Shown: in pieces, positions 45,301 through 54,069 of the stretch
How positions within the stretch are numbered: the stretch's first letter is position 1
Layout of the letters: each line of letters opens with the position of its first letter
Source: Bacteroidota bacterium
GTDB taxonomy: Bacteria; Bacteroidota; Bacteroidia; Chitinophagales; Chitinophagaceae
Length of the DNA stretch: 64,000 nucleotides
Assembly (NCBI GenBank): GCA_018268085.1
Contig: JAFDXE010000005.1
Location: forward strand, 62,001-126,000
Reading direction: 5' to 3'
Notes under the pieces: model-generated
What the model was told of the DNA's origin: nothing
What the model saw: the letters and a program-made list of their open reading frames with translations, nothing else
Database searches by the model: none
Made by a program: the position numbers and the translations under genes

Positions 45301-46309
45301 CGTTTGTATTTAAACGTTCAATTTTTTTTCCGGCCATGTACGTATATCTTTCATAATAAGTGCCATTACCTACCAGTATTTTACCATCTGCCTGTAAGCT
45401 GATTACATTTACCTGTTCATAAACGGGAGAACTAAATCCTGCATCCACAGAACCATTTGAATTCAGCCGTACCACAGATCCATAATAAAAATCCGGAGCA
45501 TACAATAATCCGCCTACCAGTATTTTACCATCTGTTTGTAATGTGATGGCTTTTACAACCGCATTTATACCTGAAGCAGCAATAGTAAACGTAGGGTCTG
45601 TTGCGCCGCTGGTAGTTAATCTTGTAAGAAATCCTGAAGCCTGCATACCTGCCAGGATCTTGTTATCTGTTTGTACCGCAATATCATTAACGGTACTTCC
45701 AATTCCAACAGGAGAAAATAAGGCATCTTTTGATCCATCAGCGTTTAAGCGTACCAGGTAGTTTGCTGCAGATCCGTTGTATGTAGTGAAATTTCCACCC
45801 ACCAGTATTTTTCCGTCTGCCTGAACTGTTACTATGTTTACACTATCGTTAAATCCCGAACCCACACTAAAACCTCCATCAATTGATCCATCTGCATTTA
45901 ATCGCACCAGTTTTGCTTTGCTGCTTCCGTTAAAGCTGTTAAACTTACCGGCAACCAGTATTTTACCATCGGGCTGCAATGCCACTTTATAAACCGGTCC
46001 ATCAGCACCGGCTCCACCAATATTAAATGTTGCGTCAACAGATCCGTCTGCATTGATCCTTTCAATACGATTTGCGGTTGTTCCATTAAAGCTATTGAAG
46101 AGGCCGCCCAGGATTATTTTCCCATCGGGTTGAATGGCAAGTGTGCGTACATCATTGTCGGCACCTTCTGTAGTATTGATACCATGATCCGCCAGGTTAA
46201 AGGATGGATCTATATGCCCTGATTGAGCAGAGGTATGTACTGATAACAAAATACTCAGCATTGAAAATAGGAATACAACGAGGTTGTTTTTGGGGGAGAA
46301 ATGTTTCAT
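42389..46309 (-). CDS. T9SS-secreted delta-60 repeat protein with PKD-like domains (1306 aa)
   Basis: A signal peptide (VVFLFSMLSILLSVHTSAQ) precedes 13-14 delta-60 repeats over about residues 45-760, each of the form VxAVQADGKILVGGxF..YNG....RLNxDGSxDxxF; the fourth, seventh and tenth are shortened or degenerate. This repeat forms a beta-propeller-like fold. A CASELPYVWNGNNYTATGVY segment and four PKD/Ig-like domains follow (GPDRACQFVSANTNATYRI, ...CGSSSTRTLNINV, ...CGTSTPKTLNVK, ...CGASTVRKIAVSL). A type A sorting domain ends the protein (VKVYPNPSHSIFNVQVNS). It is expected on the cell surface; ligand unknown. Monocistronic, with its own terminator. Confidence 0.9.
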   Translation of the reverse strand: MKHFSPKNNLVVFLFSMLSILLSVHTSAQSGHIDPSFNLADHGINTTEGADNDVRTLAIQPDGKIILGGLFNSFNGTTANRIERINADGSVDATFNIGGAGADGPVYKVALQPDGKILVAGKFNSFNGSSKAKLVRLNADGSIDGGFSVGSGFNDSVNIVTVQADGKILVGGNFTTYNGSAANYLVRLNADGSKDALFSPVGIGSTVNDIAVQTDNKILAGMQASGFLTRLTTSGATDPTFTIAASGINAVVKAITLQTDGKILVGGLLYAPDFYYGSVVRLNSNGSVDAGFSSPVYEQVNVISLQADGKILVGNGTYYERYTYMAGKKIERLNTNGSVDAGFSYYFDIDNLNQNVYALAVQADGKIVSAESVKWQVSFRSVTAPYYLGTKDFKIKRYNTNGDDDVNFVLNTSATGSSKIINTTAVQADGKIIVGGYFNSFNGVVANHIVRLNTNGTIDPTFITGSGTNAAVNAVAVQPDGKIIIAGYFNVYNGAAHNQMVRLNSNGTVDASFNPTFQNYNWINSIVVRADGKILVGDANTGSMRCLNADGSIDNSFTATFATTIPYDIPQIFSMAVQTDGKIIAGGHFTRISGTGGAPSYSNIARLNSDGKRDQTFNGTFTDEGGSILNIGAFGGDVNAVAIQADGKILAGGDFTNYRTASNTINVNRIMRLTSDGDVDVDFNAGGSGANGTINSITVLSNGKILVAGNFSSYNGISAGGLIRLNSNGTIDNNFNVAGTGANSISINSLTIENGEARLYIAGNFTSYNGTGKNRIARIFIDDSGAPATPTTTTATICASELPYVWNGNNYTATGVYTATVVHPNGTTVDTLILTIGAGNIVGPDRACQFVSANTNATYRITAPAGSAITWSVSSSSTMSIAGGQGTSQVSIHFAGNFSAGAVYAHVVNASCGLNATKSVTVKVTAPSAPGMITASNSSVCSVLGTSNTITYKINKVTAATSYNWVTQAGTTTVTHPNGPGVNDTIINVAFANGFTSSQIAVQAINDCGSSSTRTLNINVVPASAPATISGPVYVCDYVLPSPTGAPAVYTVSAVAGITYNWSIPAGASSVTGQGTNSISFYFPSGFSTGTISVTATNGCGTSTPKTLNVKAAAAQTPGAITTTLVSDCPEKIYTYSIAAIPANATSVLWAVPSGGIISSGQGTTSITVNYGAGAVNGYVSLHSYNTCGASTVRKIAVSLSVCAPPSPYAKTTDSDVKQANNTVDPKDLEVKVYPNPSHSIFNVQVNSTEKGLVHVRVLDITGRCMSETNMNANSRITIGNSLPAGAYLVELSQAKNIITSKIIKL

Positions 46310-46801
46310 TGTGGTGGTTATTTATTGTATATGGAGGTTTTGAATATCCCGGAACCGGTATTCATGGAGTTGCAAAAGAGGAAGCAGGAAGTCCTGATCT
46401 ACTTATGTATTAGATTTCAGCTATTGATAGGAATTTGGTAAGAGGTAAGATAGAGGAGTTAAGCAGTAATTCGGGGGATCTTGGGTTTCGGTGGCAGCAT
46501 GTAGTATTAGTACTACAGATAGCAAAAGTAGCGGAAAAAAGCTGACAGTACAATATTTTGCAAAACAAATTTCAACCATCAGTTTAAAATAATTATTGTA
46601 AACCAGCTATTTGCGCAAGGCAAAATGGTAGCTTTTACTTGAATATGGTAATTGTTTTGAAGTTTGCTTAAAAAATACCCTGACGTTTCATACATCATAC
46701 CTTCAACTGTTGCCGGCCTTCCGCTCTTTACAGGCAAAGCCGGCTATTTTGATGTTGGAATTACCTTTTATTATGTACTTTAAGGGAGAATAACTGAATC
46801 C
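46310..46801. other. Divergent intergenic region, leader of two genes
   Basis: The 492 bp between the delta-60 gene (minus) and the histidine kinase gene (plus) hold no gene. The only structured element I see is the TGTAGT palindrome at 46500. The final 60 bp before the kinase are AT-rich with CTATTTTG near 46748, a one-mismatch -7 box. Confidence 0.5.
46500..46517. promoter_or_regulatory. TGTAGT palindrome, site B
   Basis: TGTAGTATTAGTACTACA has 7-bp perfect arms around TTAG. It lies 190 bp before the delta-60 gene start and 285 bp before the kinase start; the arm sequence TGTAGT/ACTACA is the same as at 42250-42269. Confidence 0.5.
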
Positions 46802-48721
46802 ATGCTGCAGAGTTTTTGTAAGGTTTTATTGCTTTTATTGATGCTGTTTTGCAATAACAGGGTGTATGCACAAACGCGTACCATTGATCATATTCGCAGG
46901 CAATTTATTACGGCAGGTAACGAAAGGGAGATAAAGCAGGCTATTCTTTCCATGTGCGACCAGTTTTATTCTTTAAGCTCAGATAGCCTCACCAGGTATA
47001 TAAACCTCGGTAAACAATATTTTTCACCGGGTTCAGATGAGTATTTGAAGATCATGAATTTCTATAGTTTCCTGTTATTTAAGAGCGGAAAATACCATGA
47101 GGGCATTGAGTTTAGCGACAGCATTTTGAAGTTATATAAAATCAGGAACCGGGTTGATCCCGTAGCCATGGAATTGATGAGTACCTACGGGGGCGGATTG
47201 ATCCGAAACGGTGATAATAAAGAATCAATTGAACATACTTTTAATGTACTGGAAAAAGCAGAGAAGGCCAATGATACTTTAACTGTTATAAAATCTTATG
47301 TGTTACTGGGCTGGGCCAATATGGAACTTAACCAGTATACAGAATCAATCAGATGGTTGCAGAAAGGATTGAACTATACAAAGAATGGAAAAATATTTTC
47401 AAATGTACCCTTCCTGTTTTCGAATATTGCTTCCTGTTATAATAATATCGGAAAGTATGATTCCGCTTTATACTTCATAAACATTTCTCTTAAATATAAC
47501 CAGGAACAGGAAAACCTTACCGGTATAGCAAATTCACTGAACATACGTGGTGATATTTATATAAACCGCAATAACCCGGCTGCTGCTGAAAAAGATATGG
47601 AAGATGCACTGGCATGCCGTCGTAAGATCGGCGACCTGCTGTACCTTACTTCCGATATGGCGCAATTGTCTGCATTTTATGCTTCCGTAAACGAAACCGG
47701 CAAAGGAATTCTCATTGCAAAGGAAGGGATAGATATCGCTTCTAAAAACCGGAGCCTGAATAAACTTATTTTTCTTTATTCCTCCCTGGCAGAAAATTAT
47801 AAAGTGGCGAAAATGCCCTCACAATATGCTTCATCACTGGAAACCATCATAAGGCTGAAGGATTCTTTATATAAAAGAAATTCCGGCGAAGCTATTGCTG
47901 AGATGGAAGTGAAGTACCAGCTCCAGAAGCAACAGAATATAATCAGTAAGCAAAATTATGCGCTTACCCGGAGCCGTTATCTCATCATCGGATCGGTTAT
48001 TTTATTTATACCGGGAATAATTTTAGCCTGGGTATTGTACCGTAACTACCGCTTGTCGCAACAAAAGAAAATGGAAACCGCAATGGCTGCACAAAAATTA
48101 CTTTCGGTAAAGGCAATTGAAACAGCCCGTGAACAGGAGCGTAAAAGAATTGCTGCCGATCTTCACGACAACCTGGGTTCTTATGCGGCCGCTATTTCTG
48201 CCAATGTAAAGTACCTGCAGGATATTGATGTTGAAGAGAGCAATGTTAATCTGCAACAGCTCGATGCCAATGCTCAGAGTATGGTTACTCAGTTGAGTGA
48301 TACAATATGGGTTTTAAAGAATGAACACCTTCCGATCACCGGCCTGGCCGACAGATTCAAACTATGGCTGTTGCGAATCATGGAAAACTATCCGAAAATT
48401 CAGTACCATTACCATGAACGCATTGAAGAAGACATAGCATTTACGCCGGCACGTATACTTCATATTTTTTTAATACTGAAAGAATGTGTGAACAATGCAC
48501 TAAAACACAGCGGGTGCTCCGCATTGCATATTGATTTTTACAGTTGCAACCATTGGGTGATCACCATCAGCGATAATGGTTCCGGTTTTGAAGCAATCCA
48601 GTATGCAAGGGGAAGTGGAATTGATAATATTAAAAATCGTGCAGCAGCATCGGGCTGGAAGGTTAACTGGGAGAAAAATGAACCCAACGGTACCAAAGTG
48701 ATCATCACAGGTAACGGCTAA
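46802..48721 (+). CDS. TPR-sensor histidine kinase (HisKA_3/NarX-LytS type), orphan
   Basis: The 639-residue protein has a signal-peptide-like start, then TPR repeats (about residues 80-370: ESIRWLQKGLNYTKNGKIFS, KYDSALYFINISLKYNQEQ, PAAAEKDMEDALACRRKIGD). One membrane helix follows (YLIIGSVILFIPGIILAWVL, about 398-418), then a short coiled coil (AAQKLLSVKAIETAREQERK). The HisKA_3 phospho-acceptor helix reads ERKRIAADLHDNLGSYAAAI (His in DLHDN), and the ATPase domain includes ILKECVNNALKHSGC and ISDNGSGFE. It would phosphorylate a LuxR/NarL-type regulator, but none is adjacent. Upstream sensing through TPRs is typical for Bacteroidota. Confidence 0.88.
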   Translation: MLQSFCKVLLLLLMLFCNNRVYAQTRTIDHIRRQFITAGNEREIKQAILSMCDQFYSLSSDSLTRYINLGKQYFSPGSDEYLKIMNFYSFLLFKSGKYHEGIEFSDSILKLYKIRNRVDPVAMELMSTYGGGLIRNGDNKESIEHTFNVLEKAEKANDTLTVIKSYVLLGWANMELNQYTESIRWLQKGLNYTKNGKIFSNVPFLFSNIASCYNNIGKYDSALYFINISLKYNQEQENLTGIANSLNIRGDIYINRNNPAAAEKDMEDALACRRKIGDLLYLTSDMAQLSAFYASVNETGKGILIAKEGIDIASKNRSLNKLIFLYSSLAENYKVAKMPSQYASSLETIIRLKDSLYKRNSGEAIAEMEVKYQLQKQQNIISKQNYALTRSRYLIIGSVILFIPGIILAWVLYRNYRLSQQKKMETAMAAQKLLSVKAIETAREQERKRIAADLHDNLGSYAAAISANVKYLQDIDVEESNVNLQQLDANAQSMVTQLSDTIWVLKNEHLPITGLADRFKLWLLRIMENYPKIQYHYHERIEEDIAFTPARILHIFLILKECVNNALKHSGCSALHIDFYSCNHWVITISDNGSGFEAIQYARGSGIDNIKNRAAASGWKVNWEKNEPNGTKVIITGNG

Positions 48722-48731
48722 TGTTAATCAG

Positions 48732-49151
48732 CTATATCTCCTTCGTAAAATGATATCCCCGGATGATAAATCCTTTCTTCATGTACAGGCGATGCGCCGG
48801 ATGACGGTGTGTTCCCGAATCCAGCGTTACTGTTTTGTATCCGTACTTCTTTGCAATATCATCAACATAATCGAGTAACATACTGCCGCAACCTTTACCG
48901 CGATAAGCATCAAGCGTTGACAGATCATCGATGTAAATATGTTTGCCGTTAAATAAAAACTGCAGGTGCCTGAAACCAATTACGGATACCACTTTGCCGG
49001 CGTCTTCCACATAAGCCATTTTATATCCCTGGCTCATCATTTCAGTTACGAGTGCAACATAGTTTTCTGCAACAAGATGCGGACGCAGTAAATGCATCAC
49101 TTCCCATGTTTGCTGAATATCGGATGCCGTAGATACTTCTTTTACCTGCAT
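48732..49151 (-). CDS. GNAT family N-acetyltransferase
   Basis: The 139-residue protein has the GNAT acetyl-CoA signature YIDDLSTLDAYRGKGCGSML (motif A: R/Q-x-x-G-x-G/A) preceded by a beta-strand core (HIYIDDL), and a C-terminal His/Arg-rich strand (GTHRHPAHRLYMKKGFII). Acceptor substrate unknown. Convergent with the histidine kinase gene (stops 10 bp apart). Start at the ATG 49151 gives a normal-length domain. Confidence 0.82.
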   Translation of the reverse strand: MQVKEVSTASDIQQTWEVMHLLRPHLVAENYVALVTEMMSQGYKMAYVEDAGKVVSVIGFRHLQFLFNGKHIYIDDLSTLDAYRGKGCGSMLLDYVDDIAKKYGYKTVTLDSGTHRHPAHRLYMKKGFIIRGYHFTKEI

Positions 49152-49228
49152 ATATTTTTATTTGCAAGTTAATAGCAACCCGGGTTGAATTGCTGTATCA
49201 GTTGTTGAATTATATGCTGTATCAGTGA

Positions 49229-51130
49229 TTACAATCGTTCGCTGAGTTCGAGCCAGCGCATTTCTTTTTCATCGAGTTGTTGCAGTATCACATTGATCCT
49301 GTCGGCTGCTTTTTGCAATTCTTCATACGATATGTTGCTGCTCATTTTTTCTTCGAGTAATTTTTTTTCCTCCTGCAATGCCGGTAATTCTTTTTCGAGC
49401 GATTCCAATTCAAATTTTTCCTTGAAAGAAAGTTTTTTTGCCGTAGCCGATTGCGTTGGTTTCTCTGCAGTTGTTTCCGGAACGATTGCATTTTGTTTAA
49501 CTGCAGGTTCCGTTTGTGTATCGTTGAGCAAACCTTTTGCAATCGCATCACGGTACTGGCTGTAGTTGCCGGGGAAATCACGGATCACTCCGTTACCTTC
49601 AAATGCAAAAAGATGATCTACCATCCTGTCCATGAAATAACGGTCGTGACTAACGATTAAAATACAACCCGGGTATTCCAGTAGAAATTCTTCCAGTGTG
49701 CGCAGGGTTTGCAGGTCGAGGTCGTTGGTTGGTTCATCCAGCACGAGGAAATTCGGGTTTAAAAAAAGAATACTCATCAGGTGCAATCTTCTTTTTTCTC
49801 CACCGCTTAATTTACTCAGCAGGGTAAATTGTTGTTCTGCATTGAATCCGAATTTTTCCATGAACTGGCTGGCGGAAATTTTTGAGCCGTCATTTAAAGG
49901 AAAAAATTCTGCCATCGATTTTACATAATCAATGGCACGTTTATCTTCTTTGTATTGCAAACCGTCCTGGCTGAAATTGCCGAATACTACCGTATCGCCG
50001 TGGTTGATCTTACCACTATCAGGCATTTCCTGCTGTAAGGCAATTTTTAAAAAGGTAGATTTACCTACACCATTTTTTCCAACCACGCCAATTCTTTCTC
50101 CACGCTTAAATGTATAGTCAAAACCCTTCATGATCACCAGGTCGCCGAAGCTCTTGTACACTTTTTTCAGTTCAAGGATCTTTCCGCCGAGCCTTGTCAT
50201 TTTTACCTGCAGGCTTACTTCAGCTACTTCTTTTTGTTGTTTCACCCTGTCTTCTACTGCTGCAAATGCATCCTGCCTGCTTTTACTTTTGGTTGTTCTG
50301 GCCTTCGGTTGTTTGCGCATCCATTCCAGTTCTTTGCGGTAGATATTCTTATCCTTCTGCAATTCACTCTGCTGCACTTCCATTCTCAGGCTTTTCTGCT
50401 CAAGAAAATAATCATAGTCTCCCTTATACACATATACTTTCTCTTCATCAATTTCAATGATCTCATTGCACACCGCATCGAGAAAGTAACGGTCATGCGT
50501 AACCAGTAATAAGGTTATTTTCCGGCTGCCGAGGTATTCTTCCAGCCATTCAATCATACCAACATCGAGGTGGTTGGTTGGTTCATCGAGTATGAGTAAA
50601 CAACGTTCGTTGTGTAGTTGTGCTTCAATTAAAGCCTGGGCCAGTGCGATGCGTTTTTTCTGGCCGCCGCTCAGGTTGCCTACTTTTTCATTTAGCCGGT
50701 GCAGGTTCAGTTTTCCCAGGATTTGTTTCAGATCACTTTCAAATGTCCATGCATTCAACTCGTCCATTTTCGCCATCAGGTTGCCGAGCTTTTCATGGTC
50801 ATCCAAACCGGTTTCCAAAAACAATTCGTATTCCTTTACCAGTTTAATAACGGCATTGTCGAGACGGAGTACATTATCCCAGATGGTTTTGTCGGGATCG
50901 AAATCTGTTTCCTGTTGCAGCATTACGGCTTTAATGTCTTTATGGATCCAAACGGTTCCGCTATCGGCCGTATCCAACCCGGCAATAATTTTCATGAGGG
51001 TAGATTTACCGCTGCCGTTCCGGGCAACCAATGCGATCTTATCGCCTTCCTCTATATTAATACTGATGTTCTTAAAAAGTGTTCTTATTCCAAAAGATTT
51101 ACTGATATTTTCAACTGAAGCGTAATGCAT
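49229..51130 (-). CDS. ABC-F family ATPase (Uup-like ribosome-associated factor)
   Basis: I place the start at ATG 51130 (MHYASVENISKSFGIRTLFK) because an upstream frame to 51196 adds only sequence unlike the family. The protein has two ABC domains. The first has ARNGSGKST (Walker A), NLSGGQKKRIALAQ (signature) and LILDEPTNHLD; the second has GKNGVGKST, KLSGGEKRRLHLM and LVLDEPTNDLD. They are joined by a basic linker (ELEWMRKQPKARTTKSKSRQ). The C-terminal coiled coil (FELESLEKELPALQEEKKLL) is the ABC_tran_CTD of Uup. ABC-F proteins act on ribosomes or, for Uup, also on DNA and replication forks; no membrane domain is present. Confidence 0.9.
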   Translation of the reverse strand: MHYASVENISKSFGIRTLFKNISINIEEGDKIALVARNGSGKSTLMKIIAGLDTADSGTVWIHKDIKAVMLQQETDFDPDKTIWDNVLRLDNAVIKLVKEYELFLETGLDDHEKLGNLMAKMDELNAWTFESDLKQILGKLNLHRLNEKVGNLSGGQKKRIALAQALIEAQLHNERCLLILDEPTNHLDVGMIEWLEEYLGSRKITLLLVTHDRYFLDAVCNEIIEIDEEKVYVYKGDYDYFLEQKSLRMEVQQSELQKDKNIYRKELEWMRKQPKARTTKSKSRQDAFAAVEDRVKQQKEVAEVSLQVKMTRLGGKILELKKVYKSFGDLVIMKGFDYTFKRGERIGVVGKNGVGKSTFLKIALQQEMPDSGKINHGDTVVFGNFSQDGLQYKEDKRAIDYVKSMAEFFPLNDGSKISASQFMEKFGFNAEQQFTLLSKLSGGEKRRLHLMSILFLNPNFLVLDEPTNDLDLQTLRTLEEFLLEYPGCILIVSHDRYFMDRMVDHLFAFEGNGVIRDFPGNYSQYRDAIAKGLLNDTQTEPAVKQNAIVPETTAEKPTQSATAKKLSFKEKFELESLEKELPALQEEKKLLEEKMSSNISYEELQKAADRINVILQQLDEKEMRWLELSERL

Positions 51131-51231
51131 GCTGCAAAGGTACAGGTACGAATGGTAAACTATGCCAGCATGATGGTATTCATCTGTTTGTTGCACACAT
51201 TTGTTTATCTTGCCGCCAAATAAAAAAAGGT
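51131..51231. other. Divergent leader between the ABC-F gene and the polysaccharide cluster
   Basis: Only 101 bp separate the two starts. It must contain the promoter of the polysaccharide cluster; CACATTTG near 51197 is a one-mismatch match to TAnnTTTG. The wlbB ATG at 51232 follows an A-rich AAAAAAAGGT. Confidence 0.35.
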
Positions 51232-51804
51232 ATGAGTTATTTCGCCCATCCTACTGCGGTAATTGATGAGGGAGCCGACATACATGATGGCGTAAAAATC
51301 TGGCACTTCAGTCATATTATGACTGGTTGCACTATTGGTAAACATTGCAATATCGGCCAGAATGTAGTGGTATCTCCAAATGTGGTGCTGGGCGAAAATG
51401 TGCGTGTACAAAACAACGTGAGTATCTATGAAGGCGTGGTTTGTGAAGATGATGTTTTTCTTGGCCCATCCATGGTATTTACCAATGTGGTGAATCCAAG
51501 AAGCGCCGTAAGCAGAAAGCATGAGTATAAGCAAACACTGGTGAGAAAAGGTGCCAGTATCGGCGCCAATGCAACCATTGTTTGTGGAAATGAAATTGGC
51601 GCTTACGCATTCATCGGCGCTGGTGCTGTGGTTACAAAGCCGGTTCCACCTTATGCATTGATCGTTGGTAATCCGGGCCGGCATAAAGGGTGGATGAGTG
51701 AATATGGACACAAGCTCATCTTTGATGCAAATAATATTGCCATTTGTACAGAAAGCAAACAGGAATACAAACTGGAAAACAACACCGTTAAACGAATTAA
51801 ATAG
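51232..51804 (+). CDS. wlbB: UDP-2-acetamido-3-amino-2,3-dideoxyglucuronate N-acetyltransferase (WlbB/WbpD)
   Basis: The 190-residue protein is a left-handed beta-helix acyltransferase with hexapeptide turns: DEGADIHDGVKIWHFSHIMT, CTIGKHCNIGQNVVVSPNVV, NNVSIYEGVVCEDDVFLGPS. It ends with the C-terminal cap YALIVGNPGRHKGWMSEYG, diagnostic of WbpD/WlbB. It acetylates the 3-amino group of UDP-GlcNAc3NA, a step towards diacetylated uronic acids such as ManNAc3NAcA in surface polysaccharides. It is the first gene of the cluster, two bases before wlbA. The partner aminotransferase (WlbC/WbpE) and 6-dehydrogenase (WbpA) are not in this window. Confidence 0.85.
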   Translation: MSYFAHPTAVIDEGADIHDGVKIWHFSHIMTGCTIGKHCNIGQNVVVSPNVVLGENVRVQNNVSIYEGVVCEDDVFLGPSMVFTNVVNPRSAVSRKHEYKQTLVRKGASIGANATIVCGNEIGAYAFIGAGAVVTKPVPPYALIVGNPGRHKGWMSEYGHKLIFDANNIAICTESKQEYKLENNTVKRIK

Positions 51805-51806
51805 GT

Positions 51807-52706
51807 TTGAAAAATTTTGCCATGATAGGAGCCGGTGGTTATATAGCGCCCCGGCACATGAAAGCGATAAAAGAAACAGGTAACAACCTGCTGGCTGCAC
51901 TCGATAAACATGATTCGGTGGGTGTGCTCGATAGTTATTTCCCGGATGCAGATTTTTTTACAGAATTTGAAAGGTTCGACCGCCACCTCGAAAAACTGAA
52001 ACGCCAGGGTATTAAAACAGATTATTTAAGTGTTTGCAGTCCGAATTACCTGCACGATTCCCATATACGTTTTGGATTGCGTTTGGGCGCCGACGTTATA
52101 TGTGAGAAGCCGGTGGTGCTCAATCCTTGGAATGTGGATGCGCTGATGGAAATTGAAAAAGAAACTGGGCATAAAGTTTTTACCATCCTGCAGTTGAGAT
52201 TACATCCGGCTATTATTGCTTTAAAAGAAAAAATTGCTGCGCAACCTGCAGGTACAATAGCAGACGTATCGTTACAATACATCACCAGTCGCGGTCATTG
52301 GTATCATACAAGCTGGAAAGGCGATATTCAGAAGAGTGGTGGCATTGCTACCAATATCGGTATTCATTTTTTTGATATGCTGATGTGGATATTCGGACCG
52401 GTTCAGGAAAATGAAGTCATCACGCACACCGCTACACATGCAGAAGGAAAACTGCGGTTGCAAAAAGCAAACGTTCATTGGAAGCTCAGCATCAATGCCA
52501 GCGATCTGCCGGCAACTGTGCAGGCGGAAGGAAAGAGAACATTCAGGTCGTTAACCATCAACAATGAAGCGTTTGAATTCAGTGAAGGCTTTACAGATCT
52601 TCACACACAATCCTATATCAATATAATTAAAGGAGAAGGTTTTCCTTTATCGGAAACAAAACAATCCATCGAACTGGTGCATCAAATAAGGAATCAGAAA
52701 ATCTGA
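51807..52706 (+). CDS. wlbA: UDP-GlcNAcA 3-dehydrogenase (WlbA/WbpB), Gfo/Idh/MocA family
   Basis: The protein starts with the Rossmann motif AMIGAGGYIAPRHMKAIKET and the family motif CEKPVVLNP (Lys of the EKP triad). The C-terminal dimer domain follows with HTATHAEGKLRLQKANVHWK. It oxidises UDP-GlcNAcA at C3 using NAD+. I take the TTG at 51807 as start (MKNFAMIGAGGYIA), since this is the length WlbA homologues show; the next ATG (51822) would cut into the Rossmann strand. Second gene of the operon, 2 bp after wlbB. Confidence 0.88.
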   Translation: MKNFAMIGAGGYIAPRHMKAIKETGNNLLAALDKHDSVGVLDSYFPDADFFTEFERFDRHLEKLKRQGIKTDYLSVCSPNYLHDSHIRFGLRLGADVICEKPVVLNPWNVDALMEIEKETGHKVFTILQLRLHPAIIALKEKIAAQPAGTIADVSLQYITSRGHWYHTSWKGDIQKSGGIATNIGIHFFDMLMWIFGPVQENEVITHTATHAEGKLRLQKANVHWKLSINASDLPATVQAEGKRTFRSLTINNEAFEFSEGFTDLHTQSYINIIKGEGFPLSETKQSIELVHQIRNQKI

Positions 52707-52713
52707 GATACTA

Positions 52714-54036
52714 TTGTCAATCCGGAAGAGCATATCATTTAGTTTTACAGCGCAGGTCATCAATACATTAATCGGGTTTATAACATCGGTAATCATTACA
52801 CGCATTTTGGGCCCGGAAGGCCGCGGTGAACAGGCGCTGTTTGTAAACTCCATTGCATTCGCTGTTTTATTCTTTGGATTCAGCATCAACTCCACTATCC
52901 CGTACTTCATCAATTCAGGCAAGGCAAAGGCAGAAGAGCTGTTAACAACGATCAGTGTATTTGTATTGGGGAGTACGGCACTGGTATTTATAAGTCTGCA
53001 GTTGTTAAAAGCTACCGGTAAACTGGATATTGCATTGCCCGCCAACATGCAATCCATACAATACGTGATCATATTTACGGGAATGTATTTTACCAATCTC
53101 ATGAGTTCGGTAATATCTACCTTCCTGGCTGCCTATAAAAAATTCAGGGAGATCAGCATTTATACGATTTTGTCGCAGTTGCTTCCGTTATTATTGTACC
53201 TGCTGGTTTATTTTAATGTTATTCCGCATCAAACAAACAATCCGTTTAAAGCAGTAGTGATGATCATGGCCTTTGTTGCCCTGGTTTCTTTTATAGCGAT
53301 TATGTTTTTGTTCCGGCATATCCTGGAAGTAAGACCGGTAAAAAAAATCATTCCTACAATGCTCATTAAGCAGTTTGTATTTTTTTCATTCATGGCTTAT
53401 GTGAGCAATGTGGCCACTTTTTTTAATTATAAACTCGATTTCTGGGTTGTAGATTCCTATTGGGGGAAATCGGAGCTGGGTATTTATTCCTTAGCTGCCC
53501 AGCTATCGCAGTTGCTTTGGATATTGCCAAGTACCATTGCATCTGTATTGTATTCATTTGCGAGTAACTGTTCCGAACAGCAGGCGGTGAATTATGCTAT
53601 CCAGTTGAAACAAATCGCTTTCTACGGAATTATGGTTCTTGCCGCAGCAGGATTGATACTTGCCTATTATTTTATTCCTGTTTTATATGGAGTTGAATTT
53701 ACCCGTGCGTTTGGTTTAATGCAATTATTTGTTTGTGGTGTTGTGCCTTTCAGCATAACAACGGTACTGGCAAGTTTTTTTGCAGCGAGGGGAAATTTTA
53801 AAGTAAGTTTTGTGATCTCGCTCGTAATTTTTGCCATTTCAAGTGTAATGTATTTTACATTTATACCACGGTTCGGATTAAAAGGAGGAGCTGCGGCATC
53901 TGCAATATCTTACCTGGTAGCATCTGTAATATGTGAAATATGGTTTTGCAGGCAATACAAAGTTTCATTCTTTAATTTATTCCGGATCGATAAAAATATT
54001 TTTTCACTAAAGGCATTGTTCAGCAACCGGAAATAA
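52714..54036 (+). CDS. wzx: Oligosaccharide/polysaccharide flippase (Wzx-like)
   Basis: The 440-residue protein consists of about 12-14 hydrophobic segments with the PST/MVF-type layout: ITSVIITRILGPEGRGEQAL near the N-terminus is the classic start of repeat-unit flippases, and ALISYLVASVICEIWFCRQ-like text closes the protein. It would move lipid-linked sugar units from the cytoplasmic to the periplasmic leaflet. The only start codon near the expected N-terminus is TTG at 52714, 8 bp after the wlbA stop. Confidence 0.85.
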   Translation: MSIRKSISFSFTAQVINTLIGFITSVIITRILGPEGRGEQALFVNSIAFAVLFFGFSINSTIPYFINSGKAKAEELLTTISVFVLGSTALVFISLQLLKATGKLDIALPANMQSIQYVIIFTGMYFTNLMSSVISTFLAAYKKFREISIYTILSQLLPLLLYLLVYFNVIPHQTNNPFKAVVMIMAFVALVSFIAIMFLFRHILEVRPVKKIIPTMLIKQFVFFSFMAYVSNVATFFNYKLDFWVVDSYWGKSELGIYSLAAQLSQLLWILPSTIASVLYSFASNCSEQQAVNYAIQLKQIAFYGIMVLAAAGLILAYYFIPVLYGVEFTRAFGLMQLFVCGVVPFSITTVLASFFAARGNFKVSFVISLVIFAISSVMYFTFIPRFGLKGGAAASAISYLVASVICEIWFCRQYKVSFFNLFRIDKNIFSLKALFSNRK

Positions 54037-54069
54037 ATGCCGTTTTAATTTGAACAAACAGCTACAGGT

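Noticed and set aside
51205..51900. 231-codon minus-strand frame opposite wlbB
   Set aside because: It is antisense to the conserved hexapeptide-repeat acyltransferase and has no domain of its own.
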